64,000 bases of DNA from Arbacia lixula. Its lineage: Eukaryota > Echinodermata > Echinoidea > Arbacioida > Arbaciidae. Each line of letters opens with the position of its first letter. Positions within the stretch are counted from its first letter, which is position 1. The DNA is taken from assembly GCA_963669155.1 (NCBI GenBank), contig OZ022597.1, forward strand, positions 1,953,306-2,017,305, written 5' to 3'. The translations under genes were made by a program, and so were the position numbers. Below, in pieces: positions 24,370 to 35,964 of the stretch. The notes below the pieces were generated by a model. It was not told the origin of the DNA and made no database searches. It saw only the letters and a list, made by a program, of their open reading frames with translations.

Positions 24370-24642
24370 ATGACTGAACTTCACCGAATGACATCACATA
24401 TCATTAAAAAAAAAGATGACATTCTTGTGTCTTTACCGCATGGCATGCATCATATCACATTAATTGATAGTAGTTCGCAGTACGACGACCTCGAAAGGAC
24501 TGTAATGCTGGCTGCCATACTGATGGAGACCACGACGACGGTGGACAGAATCAAGCAGTGGATGGAGCAGCCAATCTACCGACTAACCAAACACGAGCTG
24601 CAAAATATGACTATTGCTGGGAGACTATATGCCCTCCTCTGA
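24370..24642 (+). pseudogene. 90-codon ORF truncated by a MITE, 5' part
   Basis: ATG 24370 has a purine at -3 and follows an in-frame TGA at 24337. The 90-codon frame begins MTELHRMTSHIIKKK and is protein-like, notably from 24481 (DLERTVMLAAILMETT, then a Trp- and His-bearing segment). Its last four codons and the TGA lie inside the 24630-24878 MITE. If the MITE and one TA are taken out, the frame runs on without a stop through 24881-25043, for about 140 residues in all. I do not recognise the product. It may be a host gene, an exon, or part of an older mobile element broken by the insertion. The call as coding remains uncertain. Confidence 0.4.
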
Positions 24643-24878
24643 CAAAAGGAAGCAAGTGACAAATCACTTAAATCAGGGTTATTGGTACTCGTAGATTGTA
24701 CCCAGCATTCCCTACATACAGGCAAAATTTGGACAAGAAATATTCATCTTGCTGCGAGATATTTAATCTGACATGATGTGGTGTTGCACTGATGCCAATG
24801 CAAGTGACAGACACATTTTGCTCATGTACAAGAAAAGTCTCTTTTGTTAGTTACTTCATTTTGTCGGAGTAGGGCAGG
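24630..24878. mobile_element. CTGCCCTACTCTGAC-family MITE, copy 2 (249 bp), inside an ORF
   Basis: The ends TGCCCTCCTCTGACAAAAG and TTTTGTCGGAGTAGGGCAG are inverted and flanked by TA (24628-24629 and 24879-24880). It supplies the stop codon of the ORF that starts at 24370. Confidence 0.85.
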
Positions 24879-24880
24879 TA

Positions 24881-25043
24881 TGCCATGGAGGTCACCAGGG
24901 GAGGATTATGTAACTACCACCTTGCCCATGAACACTTCTCAAGTGTATCAAGAGATACTTGGCATGCTTGGCGTGATTCTAAAAATATAATTCACACTAA
25001 CATTGTTCCAATATGTGGTCACTGTCGTAGGGTTCGGAAATAA
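24881..25043 (+). pseudogene. 3' continuation of the MITE-interrupted ORF
   Basis: Immediately right of the MITE a frame stays open for 54 codons to TAA at 25041. It contains several His, Trp and Cys residues and ends ICGHCRRVRK. It is in phase with the 24370 frame when one TA copy is kept. An ATG at 24885 sits in a strong GCCATGG context, so an independent 52-codon small ORF is the alternative. The stop overlaps an AAATAAA run that could act as a polyadenylation signal. Confidence 0.35.
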
Positions 25044-25064
25044 AACTCATGGATTGACGGTTGC

Positions 25065-25200
25065 GCTGGGAAGGTTATATAATGCCCTAAAAAGCGCGTC
25101 GAAAAGTGATCGTGAGCAATCTTCTTGCCAATGGTCTTAAATTCGTGTATTGTCCATTTTAGAAACTTGCTGAAAGTTATTTGCCCTAAATTCATTCACA
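25065..25200. mobile_element. Partial copy of the GGCATATACTGTACTGG foldback family
   Basis: The phrases AGCAATCTTCTTGCCAATGG, then TATTGTCCATTTTAGAA, then GCTGAAAGTTATTTGCCCT match one arm of the elements at 32097-32463 and 48424-48793. The second arm is absent. Confidence 0.7.
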
Positions 25201-25480
25201 TCCCAGCCTTTGCTGGGGTTAAAAGCTGATCTCCTTACACACACTGGGAATTAGTTTGGGGGTGAGCGAAGGAAAATGTTCATAAAACTGTAGAAAGAAT
25301 TTGGACACGAAAAATTGAGGTTATTTCCATGGAAGGGCACTCTTCATATCCGTGCTTCTATCCTCCCCAATGAAGTGTCGCGTGTGATTATGCCACACTG
25401 ATTATAACCTTCTTGCTGATGTTGACTGACTCGAAAGGTGACCGACATGAATTCGTCATTAACTTCGTATTACAGCTATC

Positions 25481-25843
25481 CAATCAGGTAACAGGATTAT
25501 CGAAATAAGGTATATCGATATGACTGCGCTTTTAATTAGTTTATAGCTCTAACATCGTAAAAAAAGTTATCATGTAGTGTTTTCTTTCCTTTTCTGTGCT
25601 TTTTACACAAGAGCATGTAGAATTCATTGGTAAAACAAAGGAAGCTCCGTTTTTTTAAAGTGACTTTAAAAAAACGGAGCTTCCTTTGTTTTACCAATGA
25701 ATTCTACATGCTCTTGTGTAAAAAGCACAGAAAAGGAAAGAAAACACTACATGATAACTTTTTTTACGATGTTAGAGCTATAAACTAATTAAAAGCGCAG
25801 TCATATCGATATACCTTATTTCGATAATCCTGTTACCTGATTG
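25481..25843. mobile_element. 363-bp near-perfect palindrome (foldback MITE)
   Basis: Two arms of about 177 bp, from CAATCAGGTAACAGG to GGAAGCTCCGTTTTTTT, are almost exact reverse complements and meet at a centre of only a few bases near 25662. The arms show hardly any divergence, which suggests a young insertion or continuing arm homogenisation. Non-coding. Confidence 0.9.
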
Positions 25844-26960
25844 ATTGGCAAGCATGAACTAGATTGTATCAATCCTATCAAATGTAGGCCTACCATAACG
25901 GGCAATGATACGTTTATTAGTAGAATTGTGGTCAATAGTGCTTTTATTAGTATAATATTGCATTCTGTGAGTAGCTTGTGCTTCAGTCCCAATAGGAGTT
26001 TGTGTGTTAACTCACGACTAACGTTGAAAAACCCATCGACTGAAGTGTATCAACGGACCGATTCGCGGAAAGAAGTTGCAAACAGCAGTAACCGGTGAGA
26101 TATCTAAGATGACGTCACAATGCTTTTTATTTGCGCGCCTCGTGCAACGTGAAAGTGCGCGCGGTAAAAATGCGCGATAAGATTAAGCAATGTGAGATAC
26201 AATTTATTTTATACACAATCTAGCGTCAGTGCAAACGTGTGATGATGATTGATGAAAAAAGTGTAGTTATGCTATGGAAAACTTGTTTTGGCTCGAAATA
26301 TCGTGGTTATGCATCACTATTTGATTCAGTGTGTAAAACAAATGGATACCGCTCTGACATTCATGATAAATTACAGGCCCGCGGTGATCTCAAAACTATA
26401 CTATCATCATTCGGCTTGTGGCTTCGAGATTATATATGGTATTGTATTAAAATCACCCACGTTATTGTTAGGGTATACTGCTGATTCATGAATTTTGCGA
26501 ACGGTCTACCCTGTCTTTTTAAATGAGCATGGCTTCGTAATTATTGACAGCATTGCATGAGATATGTATCATATTAACACATCATACTGTCCATTTCCTT
26601 TGGTATACCACATGGGTATACCCTCGGCCCTTGATAATTTCTTATCTTTGTGAAGGATGTACACAATCTCAATTGCTAGTTCTGATAAAAGTAGGCCACA
26701 AACTCTCCCACACTCCCATCTCCATATCCAGGGTACCTTTTTTTTTATTATTATTATATTTTGTATTTAAAATAAGTCCTTTTTTTCGCACTTTGTCATG
26801 GGCTGTAGCTAATGTGGAGGGAGATATGTTAAACTCTGTCATTGGCGTGGGCATACTAGATCCCGTGTGTCTTTGCACGTATCAGTGAAGCTTCAAAGAA
26901 CTGGTAATTGGGCGAAATCACGTCCAACACGTCGTTGTAATCATGGTAATTACTCACCAA
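25844..26960. other. Intergenic, nothing recognised
   Basis: AT-rich with a small CpG-rich patch near 26135-26180. The open frames lack exon borders and recognisable products. Confidence 0.4.
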
Positions 26961-26967
26961 AGCGGCG

Positions 26968-27056
26968 ACCCCCCCCCCCCCCCTCTCTCTCTCTCTCTCT
27001 CCATTGCTCTCACTCTACACTTCTCACCAATACTTCTTTCTTTTCTTTACCCCCTC

Positions 27057-27111
<55 letters not shown>

Positions 27112-27260
27112 ATTTCCCTCTGTTTTTTCCCATTCTCTCTCTTCTTCTCTCTATTTATCTCTCGTCCCTGTCTGTCTAATCCTATCACTCCTCGATCGCT
27201 CGTTTCCCTCTCTTAATATCTAGCTTTCCTCTCATATACACCCCCCCCCCCCCCTCCCCT
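26968..27260. repeat. Poly-C and (CT)n block
   Basis: A C run, two CT tracts and a second C run (27241-27254). The overlapping Ser/Leu-rich frames are repeat translations. Confidence 0.9.
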
Positions 27261-27384
27261 TCCTATATGTTTTTCTCTCCTCTTCTCTTTTCAGGATTTT
27301 TCGGAGAAATGATACAATGCTTCGTAAATAATGCAGAAACATAAAATCAACGTCCTGTTTAAAGGAAGATCGCCTCACTACTGA

Positions 27385-27575
27385 CGTACAAAGTATAGAT
27401 TCGTACCGAAGTGTGACGTCATTTGAGCATTATTGTCAAGACAACTGGTTATAAGCAATGCGGGTAGAGCAAGCAGCGGTGATCACAACGGGGACTGTCA
27501 TTGGGAATGCCCGACACTAGCCCGATAGACAATATCGGACCGCTAAACCTCTCACTGGAGCGAGTTTGTTTAGAG
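27385..27575. repeat. Dispersed repeat, inverted copy of 13700-13882
   Basis: The words TGACGTCATTTGAGCATTA, TTGTCAAGACAA and GAGCAAGCAGCGGTGATC are the reverse complement of the earlier copy in the same order. Confidence 0.75.
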
Positions 27576-27738
27576 CCAATTGTCTTGACAACATGCTTAT
27601 TATGACGACACCATTTTGGTACTCTATTATGCAAACAAATCCCATAGAGTTGTAGTTTATCTGACGCAAGAAGGGTTTATAACACAATTATGATTTCTAA
27701 GAATTATTACTTCAGATAATTGTGAGGAGGGGTGTGGG

Positions 27739-27846
27739 AAGGGGGGGGGGGTAGCGGGTTGCCGCTGTTTTTCTTCGAAGAACCCTTTCCCGAGGAGTGT
27801 TCGTGTGTGTGTGTGGGGGGGGGGGGGGGGGGGGGGCGGGCGGGGG
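27739..27846. repeat. Poly-G and (GT)n tracts
   Basis: A G run near 27741-27750 and a GT repeat passing into about 20 Gs at 27817-27846. Confidence 0.9.
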
Positions 27847-28602
27847 TCTAATTCGCCATCAGTCGGTATTGCACACTTTGTCTTCATGGATACTAATTCT
27901 CTTGTTCTATTTTCTTGAAAATATCGTCTTGATCCTCTAACAATTGATTCGATCCTCCACGTAGATTATCTAAACAGAGTGTACAAAACTTGGCCATAGT
28001 CCTAACATTTTTTTTATCCTGCTCTTTTGTAAACCAGGGAAGCTGGAATTTGCCTCTTTCAAGCTAGAATGAACTTGGTACCATAGGAAAGCTGAGATCC
28101 CTCTACACATGTCCTTCTCACCGATATGAATAGACTAAATACACGTTATACGCATGCAAAAACATGTATACATGCAGCTAGCAGAAACATTATGTTGAAT
28201 AGAACCAGACATTTTGCAAAGAAATCTTTGGAATAACGAAAACGATACCAGTAGATTACAGGTTAAAATCCTGGTTCCAAGATTTTTTCTGACTTGTTTT
28301 TTATTCATTTACAGGATGGAGCACGCTATCCTTAATACTTACATGGCGTACGCCTAAAATTTCTTTTCACAAATTAATGAAATCACTCCATAAAGCCCTT
28401 TCCCTAAAATTTAGCCAAAAACATGCCTCATGAACACGATAATCTGACAATCGTCTTAAGGAAGGCCTTGTCTTGATGTCACGTTCTGCTGATGAAGTTC
28501 CTTTGGAAGGCGTTCTAAAGATTGTCATGGTTACGTGTATTCCTTGAATAGCTACAATCGAAATGTTAATTAGATCTCTGGAGAGCAGATGTGTCTTTTG
28601 AT
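27847..28602. other. Intergenic with a half-copy of the 15.5-kb MITE
   Basis: The 28300-28375 part matches the right arm of the palindromic element at 15512-15676. Nothing else was recognised. Confidence 0.45.
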
Positions 28603-29328
28603 CAGGGAAGTGTTATGGAAGGAGTAGAAACTCGAGCATAATACATTCAAACATCTGTATGGGCTCTAAAGCGTGCTCATGAATGTCAAAAGAATTCCAT
28701 AATCATGACAATGCTTTGATGTTCCATGTGCCGAGCCGACATTTAGCTGATGTCAACTTGAAAAGAAATGTCTTTAATTTCTCATTTGTCTGTAGACGTT
28801 TTGTTTTTGACAAATTCGTTTGCAAACTATAAGGAAGTTAACGGCAGATAATGACAGATCCTAATACTCTGCTTTTGTTTCGAAAAGTATTAAGGAATCA
28901 TTAAAAATCGGACATATAAGCTATTTGTATTACTTACAAAATTTACCAATTTCTTCACTTTCCGACATTTTGTGCATTTGGGGGATTCAACCACTCTCAA
29001 AATGATATATTAAGCTGTGTATTATCATTAACGGCGTTTGTGTGGGTTTGCGTGGAGCAGAGATATTTTACTTGAAAAACTTGTTTATTTGTGTTTGCTG
29101 ATACCTGTTGTGATCATGGGAGTATTAATGCCATTAACAGAACGGGACAAGCGAAATGAGACTGTACATTTCTTTTGTTCTCTCTGAGAAGCCGTTGCCA
29201 CACAATCATGTTCATAATTGTTCAAACACCTGAACAGCACCTGTTGAGAACACCATAACTTTTCAGCGGCTTGGCACATGGGTTCAAAGAAAGAAAGTTG
29301 ATTCATATCCTTCCATAACACATCCCTG
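28603..29328 (+). mobile_element. CAGGGATG-family transposon, 726 bp
   Basis: It begins CAGGGAAGTGTTATGGAAGG and ends CCTTCCATAACACATCCCTG, a long inverted repeat. TTTTGAT flanks both ends (28596-28602 and 29329-29335), a perfect 7-bp target duplication. Non-coding; a non-autonomous DNA transposon. Confidence 0.88.
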
Positions 29329-29514
29329 TTTTGATACAGTTCACATCACGGAGATGGACAAGAAGCCCTTTCAGTTGGTATTATTTGACGGATCAAAACT
29401 GAATATGTTTACCTTCAGAGATCGGTGCATAGATACAATATCAAACGTGGAAGTTTATACGCATCGACAGCCCATTAAAGATAAATACACGCAAATAAAC
29501 CCATACTTGCGCGT

Positions 29515-29590
<76 letters not shown>
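29515..29590. repeat. (CA)n microsatellite, ~38 units
   Basis: An uninterrupted CA run. Confidence 0.97.
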
Positions 29591-29592
<2 letters not shown>

Positions 29593-30565
29593 AGACATGC
29601 TATTTTATACACACAATTTAACTTCATTTCATTTCGTTAATTTCTCACATCTTCAGCCCTCTTTAGACAGGGAGCTCAAGGGCAACACGACGTGTGGTTT
29701 TCAAATGCGGGTGGTCTTAATCCATGTGTACTTTTTAAATTACTCCGATTAAGGTCTCATTGGAAAACATTGCCAAAGGGAAATTAATGTCTTCTTGATA
29801 GGCAGATTGTCTTCCTATGCATGCGGTCGCGAGAGTATGACAGTATTGACAAAGACGGACGCCGGTAGACACGAAATAATATTGTACATAACAACAAATA
29901 TACAAAATACATGTAGTGCAATAATGCTAAAAACACGGCACCATACTGCCCTATTGTAATGGCGTGCGTTACTAGTGCAATTTAAATGCTTCAATGGTGC
30001 ATTAAGAGTTAACGTATTGTAGGGTATTGCATAAAGCACAACCGGGCTCTCTAATGATGATAAATTATAGTTTGGATATCGAAGTGACAAAGGAGATACA
30101 ATTATAATCCATTAGTCTAGAGTTCCCAGACTTTGTTGAAGAGTTTATATATATAATATATTTGCTTGTTAGCGCTAGTATGTGCGTGTCTATTTGTGAG
30201 GATGTGTTGATTGCGATCGTTTAAGACATGTAAAGAGGACGATTAGAGAATATTTAAGGAAAATGCCACGCGTCTGATCTTATCTTTCCATCTGCTCATC
30301 TATCAATGGAACCTGACTAGAAAATCCGCCCAAAGTCTGATCTCCTTGTCAAGGAAACGGGACCAAAACTGTATTGTTTGCATTTGATTTGAGCGCTTGG
30401 GCGGGCGAAGAAGCCGGAATGCGCGATCTATTCCATCGCTCTAAGGGTTGCTTGGCACGTTGAGGGAAGCCTACACGACAGTTTGGATTACGGAGTGCTG
30501 CAGGGGAGGATCAGGCGCTCAACTCATTGTGAAAATCGCTGTGAAGTCACGAGTCAGGTGATGGG
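29591..30565. other. Intergenic, nothing recognised
   Basis: Mixed composition, with a GC-richer piece near 30390-30520 that has no open frame with splice borders. Confidence 0.4.
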
Positions 30566-30566
30566 G

Positions 30567-30611
<45 letters not shown>

Positions 30612-30840
30612 TGTGTGTGCTTGTGTGAGAGGGGGGAGGGGATCACGTCACTCTAAATTGAGACCTGTCTTCACGCTGAACATACTGCACCCGTTGCATG
30701 ACACCACCCCGCCCCCACCCCGTCACCCCCTCCGTCAGTAATTCACATATTTCTCATAGAGCATAGAGTAAATTTTATATGTGACACAATATGTTAACAT
30801 GGAGGAGTCGCGGGGGGAGCGGGGGGGGGGGGGGGGGGGC
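30566..30840. repeat. (GT)n, then poly-G with G-rich spacer
   Basis: A GT run at 30569-30620 and about 18 Gs at 30821-30839, with C-rich DNA near 30700-30735 between them. Confidence 0.85.
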
Positions 30841-30908
30841 GCAAGCGGCGTACGAGGGACCACGTCAATCTAAACGGAGAACTGACTGCAAGCTGAATAT
30901 ACCACCCG

Positions 30909-31832
30909 TTAATTCTTTCAGTGCCACGAGTGACTCTTATCCCAAACAATAGATAAAGTTCCCATAGGACACACGCTTATCTGGGACACCTTAGGTTAAA
31001 GACAGGGTATATCCCATTTCCAAGAGTCATGAAACTCGGCAGGAATCAGCAGTATACCCTAACAATAACGTTATCTCACAGTCATAACTTCGCGAACCGT
31101 TTCAGGAAAAGTGAACACAAATATCGCTGTTTACGTTTGAAAAGGAGAGTGACCATTACGTGGTGTGTGTGTCTTTCATATGTCTTTTTTAAATTGTAAA
31201 TATCAATAATACATGTAATTCATTTCTTTAAATAGCGATAAATAAACTTTGCTGGCAAAGCGTTTTGATACTATTGGTTGTTTTTACTGGTTGTCCTAAC
31301 TGTTCTATGTTCGTTATATTAATATTTTTACTCAAGACCTTGATGTAAAACAGTTTGTGCTGATTTTGCCATCCTGTTAAAATATGTTTGAATAAATAAA
31401 TAAATAAATGATTCAAGATAAAACCGTATTGCAACACTGAGTGTAGTGGCTAGTGCGGCGATGCACCGATCTCAACGCATTGCTGTGCTTTGCGAAAAGA
31501 CGTAATGTGCGCTGTTTGATATTGCGGTCTCCGTCTCTGGTCATATAGATTTTGGACGTGTCGTCCAAAACCACCTCGACATCTAGCAGTCAACATAATT
31601 TCGCTCAAAATCAGTTCTTTATTTTTATAATTTGGGAGCGAATTTCATATACAGCATTTCCTTCCATTTCCATGTCTTGGACAAAAAAAAAATACATGTG
31701 CGTTTACCTGCAAGATGGCCCCCTTTCCTTCACAAAGTTTGTCCATCATGCGCCAGAGAACATGTTGTTTTATGGGATTCGCGTGTATTTTTTTTTTATG
31801 GAAGCAGTACGCACTTGACGCTAAAGAGTTAA
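30909..31832. mobile_element. ~924-bp element with TTAA(C/T)TCTTTAG-type ends
   Basis: The left end TTAATTCTTTCAGTGCCACG pairs imperfectly with the inverted right end (CTTAACTCTTTAGCGTCAAG read on the other strand). A part near 31070-31145 recurs inverted at about 40690-40790. The small open frames inside are not transposase-like. Confidence 0.55.
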
Positions 31833-32096
31833 GCATTTGTGAACCAGATAAAATGTGGCTCTATTGGATTTCTGAATATTATGGGTGACAAAATGCAAAC
31901 ATTGCACGAAAAGAGTTACGGATAGGGGAGTCCTTTTACAGGTCAAAAGAATTTTTTTTTTTTTAAATCACGTAAATGGAAAACAAACTATACTTTATAA
32001 GAACTTCCCTCATAATATAAAATTGAAAAATGTGCGGGATTATATTGGCTAGTTTGACACCTCCCCTTCCCCTCACCCTAAAAAAAACACGATTAA
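31833..32096. other. Intergenic, no gene seen
   Basis: The A/T-run-rich part near 31920-32035 resembles DNA at 49045-49160, so it is probably old repeat. Confidence 0.35.
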
Positions 32097-32463
32097 AGGG
32101 CATATACTGTACTGGGAAGGCAAAAAAGCCTTCAAAATGTAATTGTTAGCAATCTTCTTGCCAATGGTCTTAAATTCATGTATTGTCTATTTTAGAAGCA
32201 TGCTGAAAGTTGTTTGCCCTCAAATGATCTACATTTGGAGTAATGAGTGATTAAATCACAAATCCTCAAAATGTTCGGGCCAAACATTTTGAGGATTTAA
32301 TTATTAATCATTAATTACTCCATACGTGGATCATTTGAGGACAAATAACTTTAAGCAATCTTATAAAATAGACAATACATGAATTTAAGACCACTGGCAA
32401 GAGGATTGCTAACAATTACATTTTGAAGGCTTTTTTGCCTTCCCTGTACAGTATACGCCCTTT
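32097..32463. mobile_element. Foldback MITE, GGGCATATACTGTACTGG family
   Basis: Two arms of about 170-180 bp, from GGGCATATACTGTACTGGG to the centre near 32278-32284, pair almost completely. TTAA-like bases flank both ends. A full relative lies at 48424-48793, with fragments at 25065-25200 and 53192-53262. Confidence 0.88.
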
Positions 32464-32929
32464 AAAAAAAATATGCGTTACTTGCATCCAACTAGAACCA
32501 AACGTAACCGTTTTATTTCAACACGTCTAGTTAACTGCAAAACATGTAAAAAAAAGTCATGTTCACTACTCATTCATCATGTCTCGGACCACCTTTGGAA
32601 ATCGAAAACCCTATTTTTGCACTGGTACTTCTCACTTTGGAGCACCATAACGGAATAGTATTTCCTTACTTCTGGTAATAAACTGTACTCACACCTTCTA
32701 CACCTGGTTGCTTTCACAAACTTTGTACTATTCAATTTCTAAGTCACCAGGTCACTCTTACTTACCTGATGGTTAATCTCACGGACGTGAGGTAACGTTA
32801 AAATGTGTAAAGGGTAGGTCAACATGTTTCGAGTTTTTTTTCGCAGCGAAAATTCGCCCCAGTGTGACCGGCCCTTGGAAGTTGATAGCATTAGTCTCTC
32901 TGCGTGTCGGCACGCAGCTCACGCGCTAT

Positions 32930-33345
32930 GGCAAGCCGTTATGACATTTATTCCTATTTCTTGATATCACGAATTCGATTTCTTTTGATATCAAGAAAAC
33001 CCATTCCTGAATTACACAAAACCATTTCTTGAATTTAAGAAATGTTTTTGTGTATTTAAGCAATGTTAATTCTTGATATTAATATTTCGATTTCTAGATA
33101 TCAAGAATTCGATTTCTTGGTATCAGAAATTCGATTACTTGATATCAAGAATTACCATTGCTTAACGTGATATCAAGAATTTGAATTCTTGATATCAAGA
33201 AATGTTTTTGTGTAGTTAAGCAATGGTAATTCTTGACATCAAGAAATCGAATTCTTCATATCAAGAAGTCGAATTCTTGAAATCACGAAATCGAATACGT
33301 GATATCAAGAAATAGGAATAAATGTTAAAACGGCTTGCCACACAC
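32930..33345. mobile_element. Palindromic element of TTCTTGATATCAAGAA units
   Basis: The outer inverted ends are TGGCAAGCCGTTATGAC and AACGGCTTGCCA. The interior is built from many degenerate copies of the self-complementary word TTCTTGATATCAAGAA and of GTTAAGCAATG. The whole is one large inverted repeat. Confidence 0.8.
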
Positions 33346-33900
33346 GCGTCACTGATTCGATGCAAACTGTCAATGACTCTGAAGTGGTGTTTTATTCTCG
33401 TCCTACTGCACAGAGGAAAAATAGACTTTCTCCAACCGCCATCTTCACCAGAACCTAAAAAGGTCGCGATTTTTGTTTTGTCTCTATTGCCATCTCGCCA
33501 TGTTCGCCGAGAGTAATGCTACTCGAATCTGCCACCAATCCTACGCGAAGTTCTTTTAAAGATGAATTACAAAAGAAACGCCTTAAGCAAAAGTGGCGAT
33601 TATAGCATCGTCTTACTGCTGTTTTCCTCTTTTTTCCACATAGTGCGGAGAAGAAAATGTGCTTATAAATGGATGCAAATAGGCCGCTAAGGGAGAATTC
33701 TGCACTACGCACGGCTATTTGGTGAATCATTATTTCGTATATGTACAGTGATAAAGTCTATTTGAATATTGAAGTCTTGCGGGTGGTGATACTTGCAATA
33801 CGTTTGGGGTTAATTAGCAGATAGTCGGAAAAGGTGACGTAAAAGATGAAAAGACGTTTGTATGTCTCACGCTGCAGCGTGCACTCTTTCTCTCTATTGC
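33346..33900. other. Intergenic, nothing recognised
   Basis: No coding segment could be supported. Confidence 0.4.
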
Positions 33901-34017
33901 CTCCCCCCCCCCCCTCCCCCGGCCTCCCCTCTCTCTCTCTCTCTCTCTGTCTCTCTCTGTCTCTCTCTCATTCCTCTCCGTCTCTCTCTCTCTCTCTCTC
34001 TCTCTCATTCCTCTCCG

Positions 34018-34058
<41 letters not shown>

Positions 34059-34200
34059 TTCCTCTCCGTCTTTCTCTCTCTCTATCATTCCTCTCCGTCT
34101 CTCTCTCTCTCTCTGTCTCTCATTCCTCTCCGTCTCTCTGTCTCTCTGTCTCTCTCCCTCTCTCCCTCTCTCCGTCTTTCTCTCTCTCCATTCATTCACT
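33901..34200. repeat. (CT)n block with CATTCCTCTCCGTCT units
   Basis: The CT repeat is interrupted at least five times by CATTCCTCTCCGTC, giving a higher-order structure. The frames across it are repeat translations. Confidence 0.92.
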
Positions 34201-34264
34201 CCCTTTTTTCTTCATCCGTGTTCTCTATCTCTGTCCTTATATTTCTCTCCTCTTTCCTCTATTC

Positions 34265-34682
34265 TCCCGCCAAATCCACCAAAGGATAAGAAAGTTATGA
34301 TCTTGTAAAGTTTTGATTTTGTGTCGTCACGTGCGAGGTGCTCTCCCATAATTACATTGTGTACGTGTTTTTTTTTTCGAAAATGTGCCTTTTCTCAAAA
34401 AGATACGCATCCTTTCACCTGGGCATTGAATAAATTATCAAAAAATACACACAAAACCTGTGTGAAAAAGAAAATCAATCCGTTGTTAAAAACGGAGAGA
34501 GAGCAATTTATGGAATTATTCTGTTCACAGCATATGGGAGAGCAACTCGCACATGACGCCACAAAATTGAAATTTCAAAAGGTCATTACATTTCATCCTT
34601 TGACAAATTTACGTAACGCCTTCACTTATATGTTTCCGTTTTTATTGAAACCAACTCATCGTCAGGGTGAACTGTCCCTTTA
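34265..34682. mobile_element. AGTTCACCC/GGGTGAACT family copy, right part
   Basis: It contains GGATAAGAAAGTTATGATC, then TGACGTCACGTGC-type, CTCCCAT and GAGCAATTTATGGAAT words, and ends GGGTGAACTGTCCCTTTAA. It shares this order with copies at 39298-39811, 41974-42300 and 54113-54540. Confidence 0.8.
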
Positions 34683-34917
34683 AGTGTTAAAGATGCTTCC
34701 ATGCACAGGATGCTTTGGGTCAGGGATGCTGTTGCACATGCGATGTAATTTTGATATGCAACCCTGTCTAGGTAGCTTTCAACCCCGTGTAATCAGCTAT
34801 CAAGGTTCTCAACGTCGGATCCCCGCCATGAATTGCTAAGGGGCGTCCACACGAAGGCGAGTTATAGTTAGTCCTCATCGTCTGTATAATAGTCACCTGG
34901 GCCCCGTTGCATAAACC

Positions 34918-34932
34918 TCTCTCTCCCTCCCC

Positions 34933-34966
<34 letters not shown>

Positions 34967-35120
34967 TCCTTTCCCCCTCTTTTTTCTCTCCCTCTTCCTC
35001 TCCTTCTCTTTTTTTTCTCTCTCTCCCTCTCTCTCTCCCTTCCCCCTCTCTCTCTCTCTCTCTCTCTCTCCATCTCACCCTTTTTTTCTCTCTCTCTTCC
35101 CCTCTCTCTCCGTCCCTCTT

Positions 35121-35187
<67 letters not shown>
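34918..35187. repeat. (CT)n block
   Basis: A long pyrimidine tract with T-run interruptions. The Arg/Glu-rich minus-strand frames are translations of it. Confidence 0.95.
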
Positions 35188-35188
<1 letters not shown>

Positions 35189-35964
35189 GGCTTTCTCTGC
35201 ATAAGTGCGTGGAAGGGAGAGAGATTAAGCCTTTCACTACCATTGACATGAAGATGTGTAATAGGCCAATGGTATTTTCCAGGCCTGGTAATGTAAGGGT
35301 TGAACGTAATATATGAGATGCCTGTGCGCTGTGCACAAATATATTGCATACATACTCGTAACCCTCGCGACGACATTACACAACGTCCATAATTACGTCC
35401 CTCATCACCTTCATATAATTACACCTTTGCTGGTAAACATAAAAAACAGCGTGCGCCTATCGTCGAGAGTTGCATAGTCGAGGTCACGTGATTGCGACGG
35501 ACACGGGATCCGTACTGTCTCATATTTGACCCTCTCAGAATGATCAAGCCATAACAAAGGCCATGCACTTTGTACGCCCTTGTGCGCTTAAGGCAAGGAG
35601 AGGGTTAACACGGACAAAATAGACGAAGAAGATGACAAGATAATGGTCACTATTTTGGACGTTTCAGCGTAACGGCCAACTGCGTCCACACGCGCACGCA
35701 TCAATGTAGACCAACGAGTCCGTTCTCTGCTTTGCCGTTGGATCAAGCAGTCTACCCACTGGACTGTATTTAGCAATCCACCGACAACGAACGTTGTCAT
35801 CACATACAAAAAAAATTCACCGGATTTTTTTCGGGCGGACAGATTCGTGGAGTCGCGCAATCAGTGGTCTGACGCGGTGTGCGTACTATGTGAATCAGTG
35901 GCGTAATGTGTGTGGGAGAAGAGGCGGACGATAAAATACGGCCAGTATCTGGACTACATGTCAT
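35188..35964. other. Intergenic, nothing supported
   Basis: A 90-codon minus-strand frame at 35588-35860 has moderately protein-like codons but no clear start, splice borders or family. I leave it unannotated. Confidence 0.35.

Noticed and set aside
35588..35860. 90-codon minus-strand frame near the acyltransferase gene
   Set aside because: It has no family features, no splice-bordered neighbours and a Ser run from a short repeat.
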